40,179 nucleotides of DNA from an uncultured Bacilli bacterium (GTDB lineage: Bacteria; Bacillota_I; Bacilli_A; RF39; UBA660), in contig CALVVR010000011.1 of NCBI GenBank assembly GCA_944363915.1, forward strand, positions 1 through 40,179, in the 5' to 3' direction. Below the pieces are notes generated by a model. It did no database searches, was not told the origin of the DNA, and worked only from the letters and a program-made list of their open reading frames with translations. Both the position numbers and the translations under genes were made by a program. Of the stretch, positions 33,571-40,179 are shown piece after piece. The first letter of the stretch is position 1; each line of letters starts with the position of its first letter.

Positions 33571-36159
33571 CTATTGAATAATTTTCTTGATTAATTTATA
33601 TAATTCAACAATTACTAGAGGAGTTAGCGATAATAAGATAATTATCATCCACTCAAAAGCTGTAGGAATTTGTAACAACAAGAATGTAGCAATCGGATCA
33701 ATATAGATTAATAATAATAAAATTATTAAAGATATAAACATAGCCCCATATAAATACCAATTACGAGCATGTTTTTTTGAAAAGAATGAAATATCAGGTG
33801 AATGTTGATTAAGTGAATGAATAATTTGGGATAAAGATAAAGTAATAAATGCCATAGTAACACCTTCATTAGCACTATCTTGATAACCAATATAATAAGC
33901 TATTAAAGTAATTATGGAAATAATAACACCATGGAATATTACTCTTCCAATTAATCCTTTTTCAAATAAGGTTCCCACTTTAACAGGTTTTTTATCCATA
34001 ATATTGCTAGAAGCCGGATCTACACCTAATGCTAAAGCGGGAATAGTGTCAGTAACTAAGTTAATTATTAAAATATGAACAGCTAAAATAGGAGTACCTA
34101 TATTTGCTACCATTGCTACAAATATAGTCAAAACTTCTGATATATTACCAGCCAATAAATACTGTATAACTTTTTGAATGTTTGAATAAATTCTTCTTCC
34201 TTCTTTAATTGCATATTCGATAGTTGCAAAATTATCATCTAATAAAATCATATCTGATGATTCACGAGCAACATCAGTTCCACCTTTACCCATAGATATA
34301 CCAATATCAGCGGCTTTTAAAGCTGGTGCATCATTAACACCATCTCCTGTCATGGCAACTATATTTTGATTTCTTTGAATTGAATTAACAATTCTTAATT
34401 TATCATTAGGACTAATTCTGGCAAATACCGATGTTTTTAAAACAACTTTATCTAATTGTTCATCGGTCATTTTATTTAAATCATTACCTGAAATAGCTAA
34501 ATCTCCTTCTTGATAAATATTCAGTTGTTTAGTTATAGCTAAAGCTGTTTCAACATGATCTCCTGTTATCATAATAACTTTAATACCAGCTTTGTGGCAT
34601 GTTTCAATGGCTTGTTTAACTTCATCTCTTGGTGGATCAATCATACTTAGAATACCAATAAAAGTTAATTCTTTTTCAATATCGTCCTCTTCAGGAATTT
34701 GTTTAACATTTCTTTTAGCAAAAGCTAAAACTCGCATCGCATTTTTAGAAGAAGAAATACATAAATTGTTAATTTTATCAATATCATCGTAATTAATGTC
34801 TTTTTCTTCCCCATTAACTAGTATTTTTGTACAAAGTGGTAATATAGAATCAATTGCTCCTTTAGTATAAATGACATAATCGTCAAATTTATTAACCGAT
34901 GTCATTCTTTTTCTAACCGAATCAAAAGGAAGTTCTAAAACACGAAGATATTTACCAATAATATCAACTCCTTGTTTTTTAGCAAAGGATAAAAGAGCAA
35001 TTTCAGTTGGATCACCGATTTCTTTATCATCATCTAATGTTGCATTATTACATAAAATAGCAGCATACAACAATTCTTTTTCTAAAACTATATCATTGTC
35101 AGTTTTAACTTTATTATTGATAAAATCTTCATATAGAGCAAATTCTTTAACAGTCATCTTATTTTGAGTTAAAGTTCCAGTTTTGTCTGAACAAATAACA
35201 GTTGTACTACCTAATGTTTCAACAGCTGGTAACTTTCTAATTAAGGCATTTTGTTTAGCCATTCTTTGGACTCCTAAAGCCATAACTATTGTAGCAGTAG
35301 CGGGTAACCCCTCTGGGATTACGGAAATAGCTAAAGATATAGCAATCATTAAAACCGTAACAAAGTCTTTACCATATAATAAACCGATTATAAAAATAAT
35401 AATACTTATAATAATTCCTGCAATACTTAAAACTTTGCCAATTTTATTTAATTTCTGTTTTAATGGTGTATCTAAATCATCTGTTTGGTCTAACATATGA
35501 GCAATTTTACCAACTTCAGTGTCCATTCCAATAGCTACAACAATACCTTTACCAGTCCCATAAGTTACAACTGTCGAAGAAAAAGCCATATTAATACGAT
35601 CACCTAAAACAGTATCTTCATCTAATATTGTCCTATTATCTTTATACGATGGGACTGACTCTCCAGTTAAAGCTGCTTCAGAAATTTGTAATTGTGATGT
35701 TTCAAATAATCTTAAATCAGCCGGAACAATATCACCAGCTTCAATAAAAACAATATCACCTATTACTAATTTTTTCGCAGAAATTACTTCTTTTTTTCCA
35801 TTTCTAATAACCTTAACATTGGGTGCACTAATACTTTTCAAGGCAGCAATGGCATTAGCAGCTTTCTTTTCTTGAACAATACTTATTATAGTATTAATAA
35901 AAATTATCATTAAAATAACAACACCTTCAGCTGTTTCACCTAAAAGAAAAGAAATAATAGAAGCAATAAATAAAATTATAATCATTGAATCTTTTAATTG
36001 TTCAAAAATCATCCTCAAAATACTTTTAGACTTTTTTTGACTTAATTCGTTATAACCATATTTTTCTAAACGCTTGGTAGCCTCCTCAAAAGTAAGACCA
36101 TTTAAACTTGTTTTTAATTCATTTAAAATATCCTCTATCTTTTTTGTATAATATTTCAT
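33571..36159 (-). CDS. Calcium-transporting P-type ATPase (P2A, SERCA/PMR1-like)
   Basis: 862 residues. N-terminal cation ATPase domain (LTFEEATKRLEKYGYNEL), A domain with TGES, phosphorylated D325 in ICSDKTGTLT, KGA in the nucleotide domain, and GDGVNDAPALKAADIGISMG in the P domain. Ten membrane helices are expected. TM4 has VIPEGLPA and TM6 has NLVTDTIPALALG, the residues that form Ca2+ site II in PMR1/LMCA1-type pumps. It exports Ca2+ (or possibly Mn2+) against ATP hydrolysis. A single gene with an extended -10 promoter. Confidence 0.93.
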   Translation of the reverse strand: MKYYTKKIEDILNELKTSLNGLTFEEATKRLEKYGYNELSQKKSKSILRMIFEQLKDSMIIILFIASIISFLLGETAEGVVILMIIFINTIISIVQEKKAANAIAALKSISAPNVKVIRNGKKEVISAKKLVIGDIVFIEAGDIVPADLRLFETSQLQISEAALTGESVPSYKDNRTILDEDTVLGDRINMAFSSTVVTYGTGKGIVVAIGMDTEVGKIAHMLDQTDDLDTPLKQKLNKIGKVLSIAGIIISIIIFIIGLLYGKDFVTVLMIAISLAISVIPEGLPATATIVMALGVQRMAKQNALIRKLPAVETLGSTTVICSDKTGTLTQNKMTVKEFALYEDFINNKVKTDNDIVLEKELLYAAILCNNATLDDDKEIGDPTEIALLSFAKKQGVDIIGKYLRVLELPFDSVRKRMTSVNKFDDYVIYTKGAIDSILPLCTKILVNGEEKDINYDDIDKINNLCISSSKNAMRVLAFAKRNVKQIPEEDDIEKELTFIGILSMIDPPRDEVKQAIETCHKAGIKVIMITGDHVETALAITKQLNIYQEGDLAISGNDLNKMTDEQLDKVVLKTSVFARISPNDKLRIVNSIQRNQNIVAMTGDGVNDAPALKAADIGISMGKGGTDVARESSDMILLDDNFATIEYAIKEGRRIYSNIQKVIQYLLAGNISEVLTIFVAMVANIGTPILAVHILIINLVTDTIPALALGVDPASSNIMDKKPVKVGTLFEKGLIGRVIFHGVIISIITLIAYYIGYQDSANEGVTMAFITLSLSQIIHSLNQHSPDISFFSKKHARNWYLYGAMFISLIILLLLIYIDPIATFLLLQIPTAFEWMIIILLSLTPLVIVELYKLIKKIIQ

Positions 36160-36192
36160 ATTTTTACCTTTCTATTATTTATCCTTAACACA

Positions 36193-36220
36193 ATTATACC
36201 ATAGAAAATAAAATTTTAAA
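36193..36220 (-). promoter_or_regulatory. Promoter of the Ca2+ ATPase gene
   Basis: TTTAAA (36220-36215), 16 bp, TATAAT (36198-36193) with an extended TGG in front of the -10. Confidence 0.6.
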
Positions 36221-36267
36221 CGAAAGTTTAATCAAAACAAAATGAATAGAATAAAATATATTAAGTA

Positions 36268-36296
36268 TTTACTATTTAAAAATTATTTGCTATAAT
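36268..36296 (+). promoter_or_regulatory. Promoter of tRNA-Thr
   Basis: TTTACT (36268-36273), 17 bp, TATAAT (36291-36296), with transcription expected about 3 nt before the tRNA. Confidence 0.65.
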
Positions 36297-36305
36297 TAAT
36301 TTACT

Positions 36306-36379
36306 GCCGATATAGTTTAGTGGTAAAACAGGTCCTTGGTAAGGATCAGCGGACAGTTCAATTCTGTCTTTCGGCACCA
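36306..36379 (+). tRNA. tRNA-Thr(GGT)
   Basis: Acceptor GCCGATA/TTTCGGC (one T-T mismatch), D stem GTTT/AAAC, anticodon stem GGTCC/GGATC with loop TTGGTAA (anticodon GGT), T arm GACAG-TTCAATT-CTGTC, discriminator A and encoded CCA. Reads ACC/ACU. It has its own promoter and a GAAA-loop terminator. Remnants of accessory genes follow. Confidence 0.93.
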
Positions 36380-36392
36380 TAGGGAAATTAGT

Positions 36393-36415
36393 CGAACTAG
36401 AAATAGTTCGTTTTT
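36393..36415 (+). terminator. Terminator of tRNA-Thr
   Basis: CGAACTA, GAAA tetraloop, TAGTTCG (36404-36410), then TTTTT. Confidence 0.88.
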
Positions 36416-36427
36416 ATATGTTTTAAA

Positions 36428-36446
36428 TGTCCGAAAAGTGTCCGAA
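36428..36446. repeat. Tandem TGTCCGAA boxes
   Basis: TGTCCGAA at 36428-36435 and 36439-36446, 11 bp apart (one helical turn), so presumably bound on the same face. Their position just after a tRNA and before gene debris suggests integrase arm sites of a lost element (inference). Confidence 0.5.
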
Positions 36447-36495
36447 TGCATTGATAATTTTTTTCTTATATTTCATTAAGATAAAGATTAAATAA

Positions 36496-36777
36496 ACTTC
36501 GGCAAGTATATTTATAATAAATGCCAGTTTTATTTTAGCTTCTTCAACATTAATTGAAAAAAATAACATTCTTCAAAATGAATTAAATAAAATAGATTAA
36601 AAAGTCAAAGAAACCATAATAAAGGCAAAAAAAGGTGGTCAAATAGATTATAAAAAGACACCTTAATCAAAGAAAAAATCAAACTAAATAATATCAAAAT
36701 TAGAGAGTACACATTATATAAAAGGTAATTTAAAAGATAAAGAAATTACTTTTTTTAATTTTATTTTTGTTTTCTAA
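36496..36777 (+). pseudogene. Possible coding remnant with in-frame stops
   Basis: One plus-strand frame reads SIFIINASFILASSTLIEK, NELNKID, stop (36598-36600), KVKETIIKAKKGGQIDYKKTP, stop, SKKKSN, stop, IISKLESTHYIKGNLKDKE. The pieces are Lys-rich and protein-like, and every break is a TAA. It may be a decayed accessory gene. The source family is not recognised and AT-rich chance reading cannot be excluded. The remaining sequence between 36416 and 36780 shows nothing else. Confidence 0.28.
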
Positions 36778-36780
36778 CAG

Positions 36781-36832
36781 AAAAAGAGCAAAAACACCAG
36801 TGTTACTACATATTGGTATAATTGCCCTTTTT
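36781..36832 (-). terminator. Terminator of the DUF4143 ATPase gene
   Basis: Outer stem AAAAAGGGCAA (36832-36822 on minus) with TTGCTCTTTTT (36791-36781), one G-T pair, plus an inner ACCA/TGGT pairing. It overlaps the stop codon at 36831-36833. Confidence 0.65.
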
Positions 36833-38039
36833 ATTCTTTATTTAATAACCAATCAACTACATTGATTTTTGTTATTCCATCATAATCGGCTTCCATATCC
36901 ATATCAAATGTTATTAAATATTTTGGATAATGATCTCCTGTTTTTTGTAATGATTTTAATTCCCTTTCTAATACTTTTTCATCTCTAACTGTTAATGCTA
37001 CTTGATAATATTTTAGACCATCTCTATTTTCAGCAACGAAGTCAACTTCCAAATCATCAACCTTACCAACATATACTTTATAACCTCTTCTTAACAGTTC
37101 AAGATAAACTATATTTTCTAATATATGTCCCATATCACTATCTGCTTTTTTGCCTAATAAATAACTTCTTAATCCTTGGTCTACAGCATAGTATTTGTAA
37201 TCTCTAGCAAGTAAGTTCTTACCTTTAACATCAAATCTCTCAGCTTTATATATTAAGAAACTTTCTACAAAAGCAGATATATATTTTTCAACAGTATGAT
37301 TACTTGTAGACATTCCCTTACTTGTTAATGTATCACTTATTTTTTTTGTTGATATTGGACTACCTATGCTATCAAATATAAATTTTAATACACTTTCTAA
37401 TAACATTTTATCTGTTATATTATTTCTTGTTATTATGTCTTTATAAACTATTGTAGTAAATATTCCTTCTAAGTATATATCTAAATCATTAGGATTATCT
37501 TGAAGTATTGATATATTACCTGGCATACCACCATTTCTCATATAATCCAAAAAGTATTCATAACGACTTTTATCAGAACTATTAAAAGCACTTAGATATT
37601 CTTTGAAAGATAATGGTAACATTTTTATTTCTACATATCTTCCTGATAATAACGTTGCTAATTTACCAGATAACATATAAGCATTTGAACCTGTTATATA
37701 TACATCAACATTTTTCTTTATATATAAACTATCAACAGCTTTTTGAAATTTAGGAACATTTTGAACTTCATCTAAGAAAACATAGTATTGTTTTTTTGAA
37801 TCTATTTTTTTATTTACATAATCATATAGTTCCTTATAATCTGAAAAATTAAAGTCAGCATCTTCAAGATTGATATTTATTATTTGTTCATCTTTAACAC
37901 CAGTTTCTTTTAAATAATTTATAAATAATTCAAATAATGTAGATTTACCACATCTTCTTATTCCAGTAACAACTTTGATTAAATCTTTATCTTTAAACCT
38001 TTTTAATTGTTCAAGATACTCTGTTCTTTCGATCATCAT
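36831..38039 (-). CDS. AAA ATPase with DUF4143 domain
   Basis: About 402 residues; starts possible at 38045 (GTG), 38039 or 38036 (ATG), all behind GAGGTG. N-terminal AAA_14 ATPase: Walker A VTGIRRCGKST near 25-35, Walker B YVFLDEVQN around 90, sensor segment VYITGSNAYMLSG. The C-terminal DUF4143 domain (HTVEKYISAFVESFLIYKAERFD, then the nuclease-like EVDFVAENRDG segment near 360). The last part, E-x-D-F-V-A with LELLRRGYKV before it, resembles a PD-(D/E)XK core. Function unknown; the family is common in accessory regions. The promoter carries a large inverted repeat. Confidence 0.85.
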   Translation of the reverse strand: MMIERTEYLEQLKRFKDKDLIKVVTGIRRCGKSTLFELFINYLKETGVKDEQIININLEDADFNFSDYKELYDYVNKKIDSKKQYYVFLDEVQNVPKFQKAVDSLYIKKNVDVYITGSNAYMLSGKLATLLSGRYVEIKMLPLSFKEYLSAFNSSDKSRYEYFLDYMRNGGMPGNISILQDNPNDLDIYLEGIFTTIVYKDIITRNNITDKMLLESVLKFIFDSIGSPISTKKISDTLTSKGMSTSNHTVEKYISAFVESFLIYKAERFDVKGKNLLARDYKYYAVDQGLRSYLLGKKADSDMGHILENIVYLELLRRGYKVYVGKVDDLEVDFVAENRDGLKYYQVALTVRDEKVLERELKSLQKTGDHYPKYLITFDMDMEADYDGITKINVVDWLLNKE

Positions 38040-38055
38040 TTTCACCTCTGCTATA

Positions 38056-38084
38056 AGTATATATCAAATTTAATGTTAAGTCAA
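38056..38084 (-). promoter_or_regulatory. Strong promoter of the DUF4143 ATPase gene
   Basis: TTGACT (38084-38079), 17 bp, TATACT (38061-38056). The -35 abuts the inverted repeat. Confidence 0.75.
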
Positions 38085-38133
38085 GTTTTGGAAATATTTT
38101 TCCAAAACTACTAAAATTCGACAAGTTTTGGAA
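38084..38133. repeat. Operator-like inverted repeat plus third half-site
   Basis: AGTTTTGGAA (38084-38093), 6-bp spacer, TTCCAAAACT (38100-38109): perfect 10-bp arms. A third copy AGTTTTGGAA follows at 38124-38133, 40 bp from the first in the same orientation. The palindrome touches the -35 of the ATPase gene, so it could bind a repressor or activator. Confidence 0.7.
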
Positions 38134-38134
38134 G

Positions 38135-38325
38135 CGATTATTCTTTATCATTATCTTTTCTACTTCTGATAATTCCTCATAATCATCTTCGTATCCTAAT
38201 CTTCTTAAATAATCTTTTCCACCATTTACTGTACCCCATTTACAAAGTTTAAAATCATGTCTATATGTTGATTCAATTACATCTTCACATTTTTTACTAT
38301 CTTCATATTTTTTCCCAACCCTCTT
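38135..38325 (-). pseudogene. 5'-truncated gene fragment, function unknown
   Basis: An open minus-strand frame with no usable start encodes KKYEDSKKCEDVIESTYRHD, FKLCKWGTVNGGKDYLRRLG and YEDDYEELSEVEKIMIKNN. It is clearly protein-like but not recognised. A TGA (38326-38328) precedes it in frame and the thyX promoter lies directly beyond, so the N-terminus is missing. The frame runs on into the operator and the ATPase gene, where it no longer looks native. A remnant of an accessory gene. Confidence 0.5.
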
Positions 38326-38346
38326 TCAAAAATATTATGCCTATGT

Positions 38347-38368
38347 TATAATTGATATATAAGGAGGA
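38347..38368 (+). promoter_or_regulatory. thyX -10 region and ribosome site
   Basis: Extended -10 TGTTATAAT (TATAAT at 38347-38352) with a poor -35, then AAGGAGG before the ATG at 38377. Confidence 0.55.
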
Positions 38369-38376
38369 TGCAATAA

Positions 38377-39555
38377 ATGACAATAGAAATTTTACCTAAT
38401 TATTTTTTAAAAGATGATAAAACATTTGCTTTAGATGAAGCAATTAAATTATCCGGTAAGATAGCTGGTGTATGTTATGATAAAGAAGGCTTTAAACATT
38501 TAGAAAATGAACCGGAAGAAAAAACTTTAAGACGTGTTAATATGACTTTAAATAATGGCCATCACAGTGTCTATGACCATATTTTAATAAACTTTAATTT
38601 ACAAGATGTTCCTAAAATATTAGCCATGATATTAAACAATGAACACCAATATACAACTAGTGAAAAATCAGCTAGATATACGCCTTTAGTAAAACAAAAC
38701 AATTCAATTATAACGGAAACCGAAGAAAAATTATATAATAAATGGTTGGATATTTTCAAAATAAAAATTAAAGATAAATATGGCTATATTTATAATGATA
38801 ATAAAATTCAAAAACTAGCCCAAGAAAATGCCCGATATTTAATAACCGTTTTTATGCCAACCCAAATGATTTACTCTACTACCTTAAGGCAAATTAATTA
38901 TCTAGCTTCTTGGATGCAAAAATATATCGAACAAGCTAAAACACCATTCGAAAAAAAACTAGCTTTTTATATGCAAGAATTTTTAGATAATTTAGCTAAC
39001 ATCAATGTTCTTGAAGCAAGATTGATGCAAAACGATAAAGAGCGCAGTTTATCCTTATTTAATTCCAACTTAGAAAATCAAGAATATTTTGGCGATGTTT
39101 ATTCAACTGTATATAAAGGTTCTTTCGCCCAATTAGCGCAAGCTCAACGCCATCGCACCATCGACTATCAGATAGAAATGCTAAAAGAAAAAGAATATTA
39201 TATCCCACCAATCATTGCTGATGACCAAACTTTAGTTGATGAATGGCTTAATGATATGGAAAAAGTAAAAGCAGTCAATCCACAAGGAGAAATTATTAAA
39301 ATTAAAGAAAGAGGAACATATGAAGCTTTTATTTTAAAATGCAAAGAACGATTATGTACAGCTGCCCAATTAGAAATAATGTTGCAAACTAAAGAAACCT
39401 TATTAAAATATAAAAAAGCATTAGAAACAACTAATAATCCACTTGCTAAAGATATTCAAAAATATACTCATGGCGCTAGGTGTACATTTCCTGATTTTCA
39501 TTGTCCAACAGATTGTCAATTTAAAGAAGGAAAAACCTTAGTTAGAAAAATTTAA
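38377..39555 (+). CDS. thyX: Two-lobed FAD-dependent thymidylate synthase (ThyX family)
   Basis: 392 residues, far longer than standard ThyX (about 220-250). Lobe 1 (about 25-183) keeps the fold landmarks GHHSVYDHILINF and TTSEKSARYTP, with EHQ where RHR is expected, and ends NARYLITVFMPTQMIYSTTLRQINYL, the classic C-terminal ThyX pattern. Lobe 2 (about 245-345) holds AQLAQAQRHRTID, with RHR at 258-260 but no following RHRx7S serine. The C-terminus has C369, C376 and C380 in ARCTFPDFHCPTDC, possibly a metal site. It should methylate dUMP using folate and FAD. No thyA is seen. The long form is known in Firmicutes, but its biochemistry is less clear. Confidence 0.85.
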   Translation: MTIEILPNYFLKDDKTFALDEAIKLSGKIAGVCYDKEGFKHLENEPEEKTLRRVNMTLNNGHHSVYDHILINFNLQDVPKILAMILNNEHQYTTSEKSARYTPLVKQNNSIITETEEKLYNKWLDIFKIKIKDKYGYIYNDNKIQKLAQENARYLITVFMPTQMIYSTTLRQINYLASWMQKYIEQAKTPFEKKLAFYMQEFLDNLANINVLEARLMQNDKERSLSLFNSNLENQEYFGDVYSTVYKGSFAQLAQAQRHRTIDYQIEMLKEKEYYIPPIIADDQTLVDEWLNDMEKVKAVNPQGEIIKIKERGTYEAFILKCKERLCTAAQLEIMLQTKETLLKYKKALETTNNPLAKDIQKYTHGARCTFPDFHCPTDCQFKEGKTLVRKI

Positions 39556-39598
39556 AAAAGTATTATATTTCCTTATCAGAAAGTATAATACTTTTTTT
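39554..39598. terminator. Bidirectional terminator after thyX
   Basis: AAAAAAGTATTATA (39554-39567) pairs perfectly with TATAATACTTTTTT (39584-39597). It overlaps the thyX stop and also lies just past the 3' end of the minus-strand tRNA-Arg fragment. Confidence 0.88.
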
Positions 39599-39603
39599 AT
39601 CAA

Positions 39604-39648
39604 TGGCGTCCTCGAGCAAAATCGAACTGCTGACTTACAGCTTAGGAG
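39604..39648 (-). other. 3' half of tRNA-Arg(CCT), candidate attachment site (att) scar
   Basis: Reading from the anticodon loop, every element fits a tRNA: loop CTCCTAA (anticodon CCT), stem GCTGT, variable AAGTC, T arm AGCAG-TTCGATT-TTGCT, acceptor CGAGGAC, G, CCA (39604-39606). Upstream of the loop nothing pairs: no matching anticodon stem, D arm or acceptor GTCCTCG. Such a clean 3' half is the displaced copy left when an element recombines into a tRNA gene. The full tRNA should lie to the right, beyond the element. Confidence 0.75.
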
Positions 39649-39673
39649 AAAGCAAGTTAAAAATTCAAAAAGT

Positions 39674-39722
39674 GTTTGATTTTTTTTGTTATAAAATTCT
39701 GTAATTATAACATAAAATCAAC
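39674..39722. repeat. Imperfect long inverted repeat near the att scar
   Basis: GTTTGATTTT...TGTTATAA (39674-39694) is mirrored by TTATAACA...AAAATCAAC (39705-39722), with a 10-nt centre. No T run follows on either strand, so it is a poor terminator. Possibly an integrase or regulator site. Confidence 0.45.
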
Positions 39723-39838
39723 ATTTTTTTCAGTAAAATAAACTTTACCTTATAAAATAATCAAATATATCTATTAATTTTTATATAATATTTATATCAT
39801 ACTATAATATTCTTCCAAATATTAAAATTATATTCTTT

Positions 39839-40138
39839 CTAATCACTCACTCTAATATTTATACCATCAACATTTTTATATACTCTTTTTTCATTTTTAG
39901 AAACTTTTTTCATAATTTCATCTTCTAAATCAAAACCTAACATTTCTGACAATCCCATTAAATAAATTGCAATGTCAGCAAGTTCTTCGTTTAAATCATC
40001 TTTTTTCTTTCTATAGGCTTCAAAAGCTTCAGCTACTTCACCATATAAAAAACAAAATTCTTTTTCTACATTTGTTGTATTAAAACCTTTATTTATTTTG
40101 TTTTGCCAAATATCTTTTTGGACTTGTTTTAAATTCAT
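39839..40138 (-). CDS. MazG-like nucleotide pyrophosphohydrolase
   Basis: 99 residues, one all-alpha MazG/dUTPase-type domain. Metal ligands fit EExxE-type patterns: E34-x2-E37 (LYGEVAEAFEAYRK) and E52-x2-D55 (NEELADIAIYL). It hydrolyses a nucleoside triphosphate to monophosphate and pyrophosphate; substrate unknown. Stand-alone small MazG proteins are frequent in phages and integrated elements, which fits its place beyond the tRNA-Arg scar. Strong GGAGGTAAAA ribosome site. The 190 bp downstream of it, up to the scar, contain only the inverted repeat. Confidence 0.85.
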   Translation of the reverse strand: MNLKQVQKDIWQNKINKGFNTTNVEKEFCFLYGEVAEAFEAYRKKKDDLNEELADIAIYLMGLSEMLGFDLEDEIMKKVSKNEKRVYKNVDGINIRVSD

Positions 40139-40179
40139 TTTTTACCTCCATATTAAATTCATTATAATAATTTATTACT

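Noticed and set aside
1-40179. CRISPR array, rRNA genes, complete insertion sequence or transposase.
   Set aside because: No regularly spaced repeats, rRNA segments or transposase motifs were seen. The only recombinase is Xer-like.

Overview
The window is AT-rich bacterial chromosome, most likely from an endospore-forming, gut-type member of the Bacillota (Bacilli-like, possibly an uncultured RF39/Erysipelotrichales-type lineage; the lineage is inference). Support: Gram-positive gene content (RarA, XerD-like recombinase, UppP, YkpA-type ABC-F, YlbL/YlbJ), sporulation genes (spoIIM, spoIVB, ylbJ), strong Shine-Dalgarno sites of the AGGTGAT/GGAGG type, sigma-A promoters with 16-17 bp spacers, and very short intergenic gaps. 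TGA is a stop codon (for example at the ends of the recombinase and nusB), so the mycoplasma code is excluded. Many Rho-independent terminators overlap stop codons, which points to compaction.

Layout. 1-2 kb: start of a type IV pilin gene cut by the window edge, then an AlkD-like protein and a tyrosine recombinase. 2-6.6 kb: rarA, a FAD/Rieske oxidoreductase, a RsiV-NodB polysaccharide deacetylase and a PPC-domain protein. 6.7-8.7 kb: tRNA-Pro(CGG), an unrecognised three-way-junction RNA with its own strong promoter, and a two-gene AbiEii-like/HTH cassette resembling a toxin-antitoxin pair in reversed order. 8.7-18.3 kb: a mostly minus-strand housekeeping block (mnmA, spoIIM, spoIVB, xseB-xseA-nusB, mutS, a coiled-coil membrane protein, ylbL) with a 29-codon Prli42-like gene on the other strand. 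18.3-22.1 kb: ylbJ and a pilus module (two pseudopilin-like proteins facing a PilB/GspE ATPase with a long disordered tail). 22.1-31.7 kb: uppP, queH, a decayed pilin-like gene with three separate lesions, a thioredoxin/CcdA-type redox pair in an overlapping operon with a cysteine desulfurase and a dCMP deaminase, a three-gene hydrolase/acyltransferase/DUF6320 operon and an RluA-type synthase. 31.8-36.2 kb: a partly degenerate ABC-F protein and a Ca2+-type P-ATPase.

36.3-40.2 kb is the accessory end. It holds tRNA-Thr(GGT) with tandem TGTCCGAA boxes and gene debris, a DUF4143 ATPase behind a palindromic operator-like promoter, a truncated gene, a two-lobed ThyX, the isolated 3' half of a tRNA-Arg(CCT), and a MazG-like protein. 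The tRNA-Arg fragment is what an element inserted into a tRNA gene leaves behind. It implies that sequence from about 39.65 kb rightwards belongs to an integrated element whose other end lies outside the window.

The strongest candidates for undescribed biology are the small RNA at 6.78-6.85 kb, the AbiEii/HTH cassette, the hydrolase/acyltransferase/DUF6320 operon, the palindrome-controlled DUF4143 gene and the tRNA-Arg-associated element.
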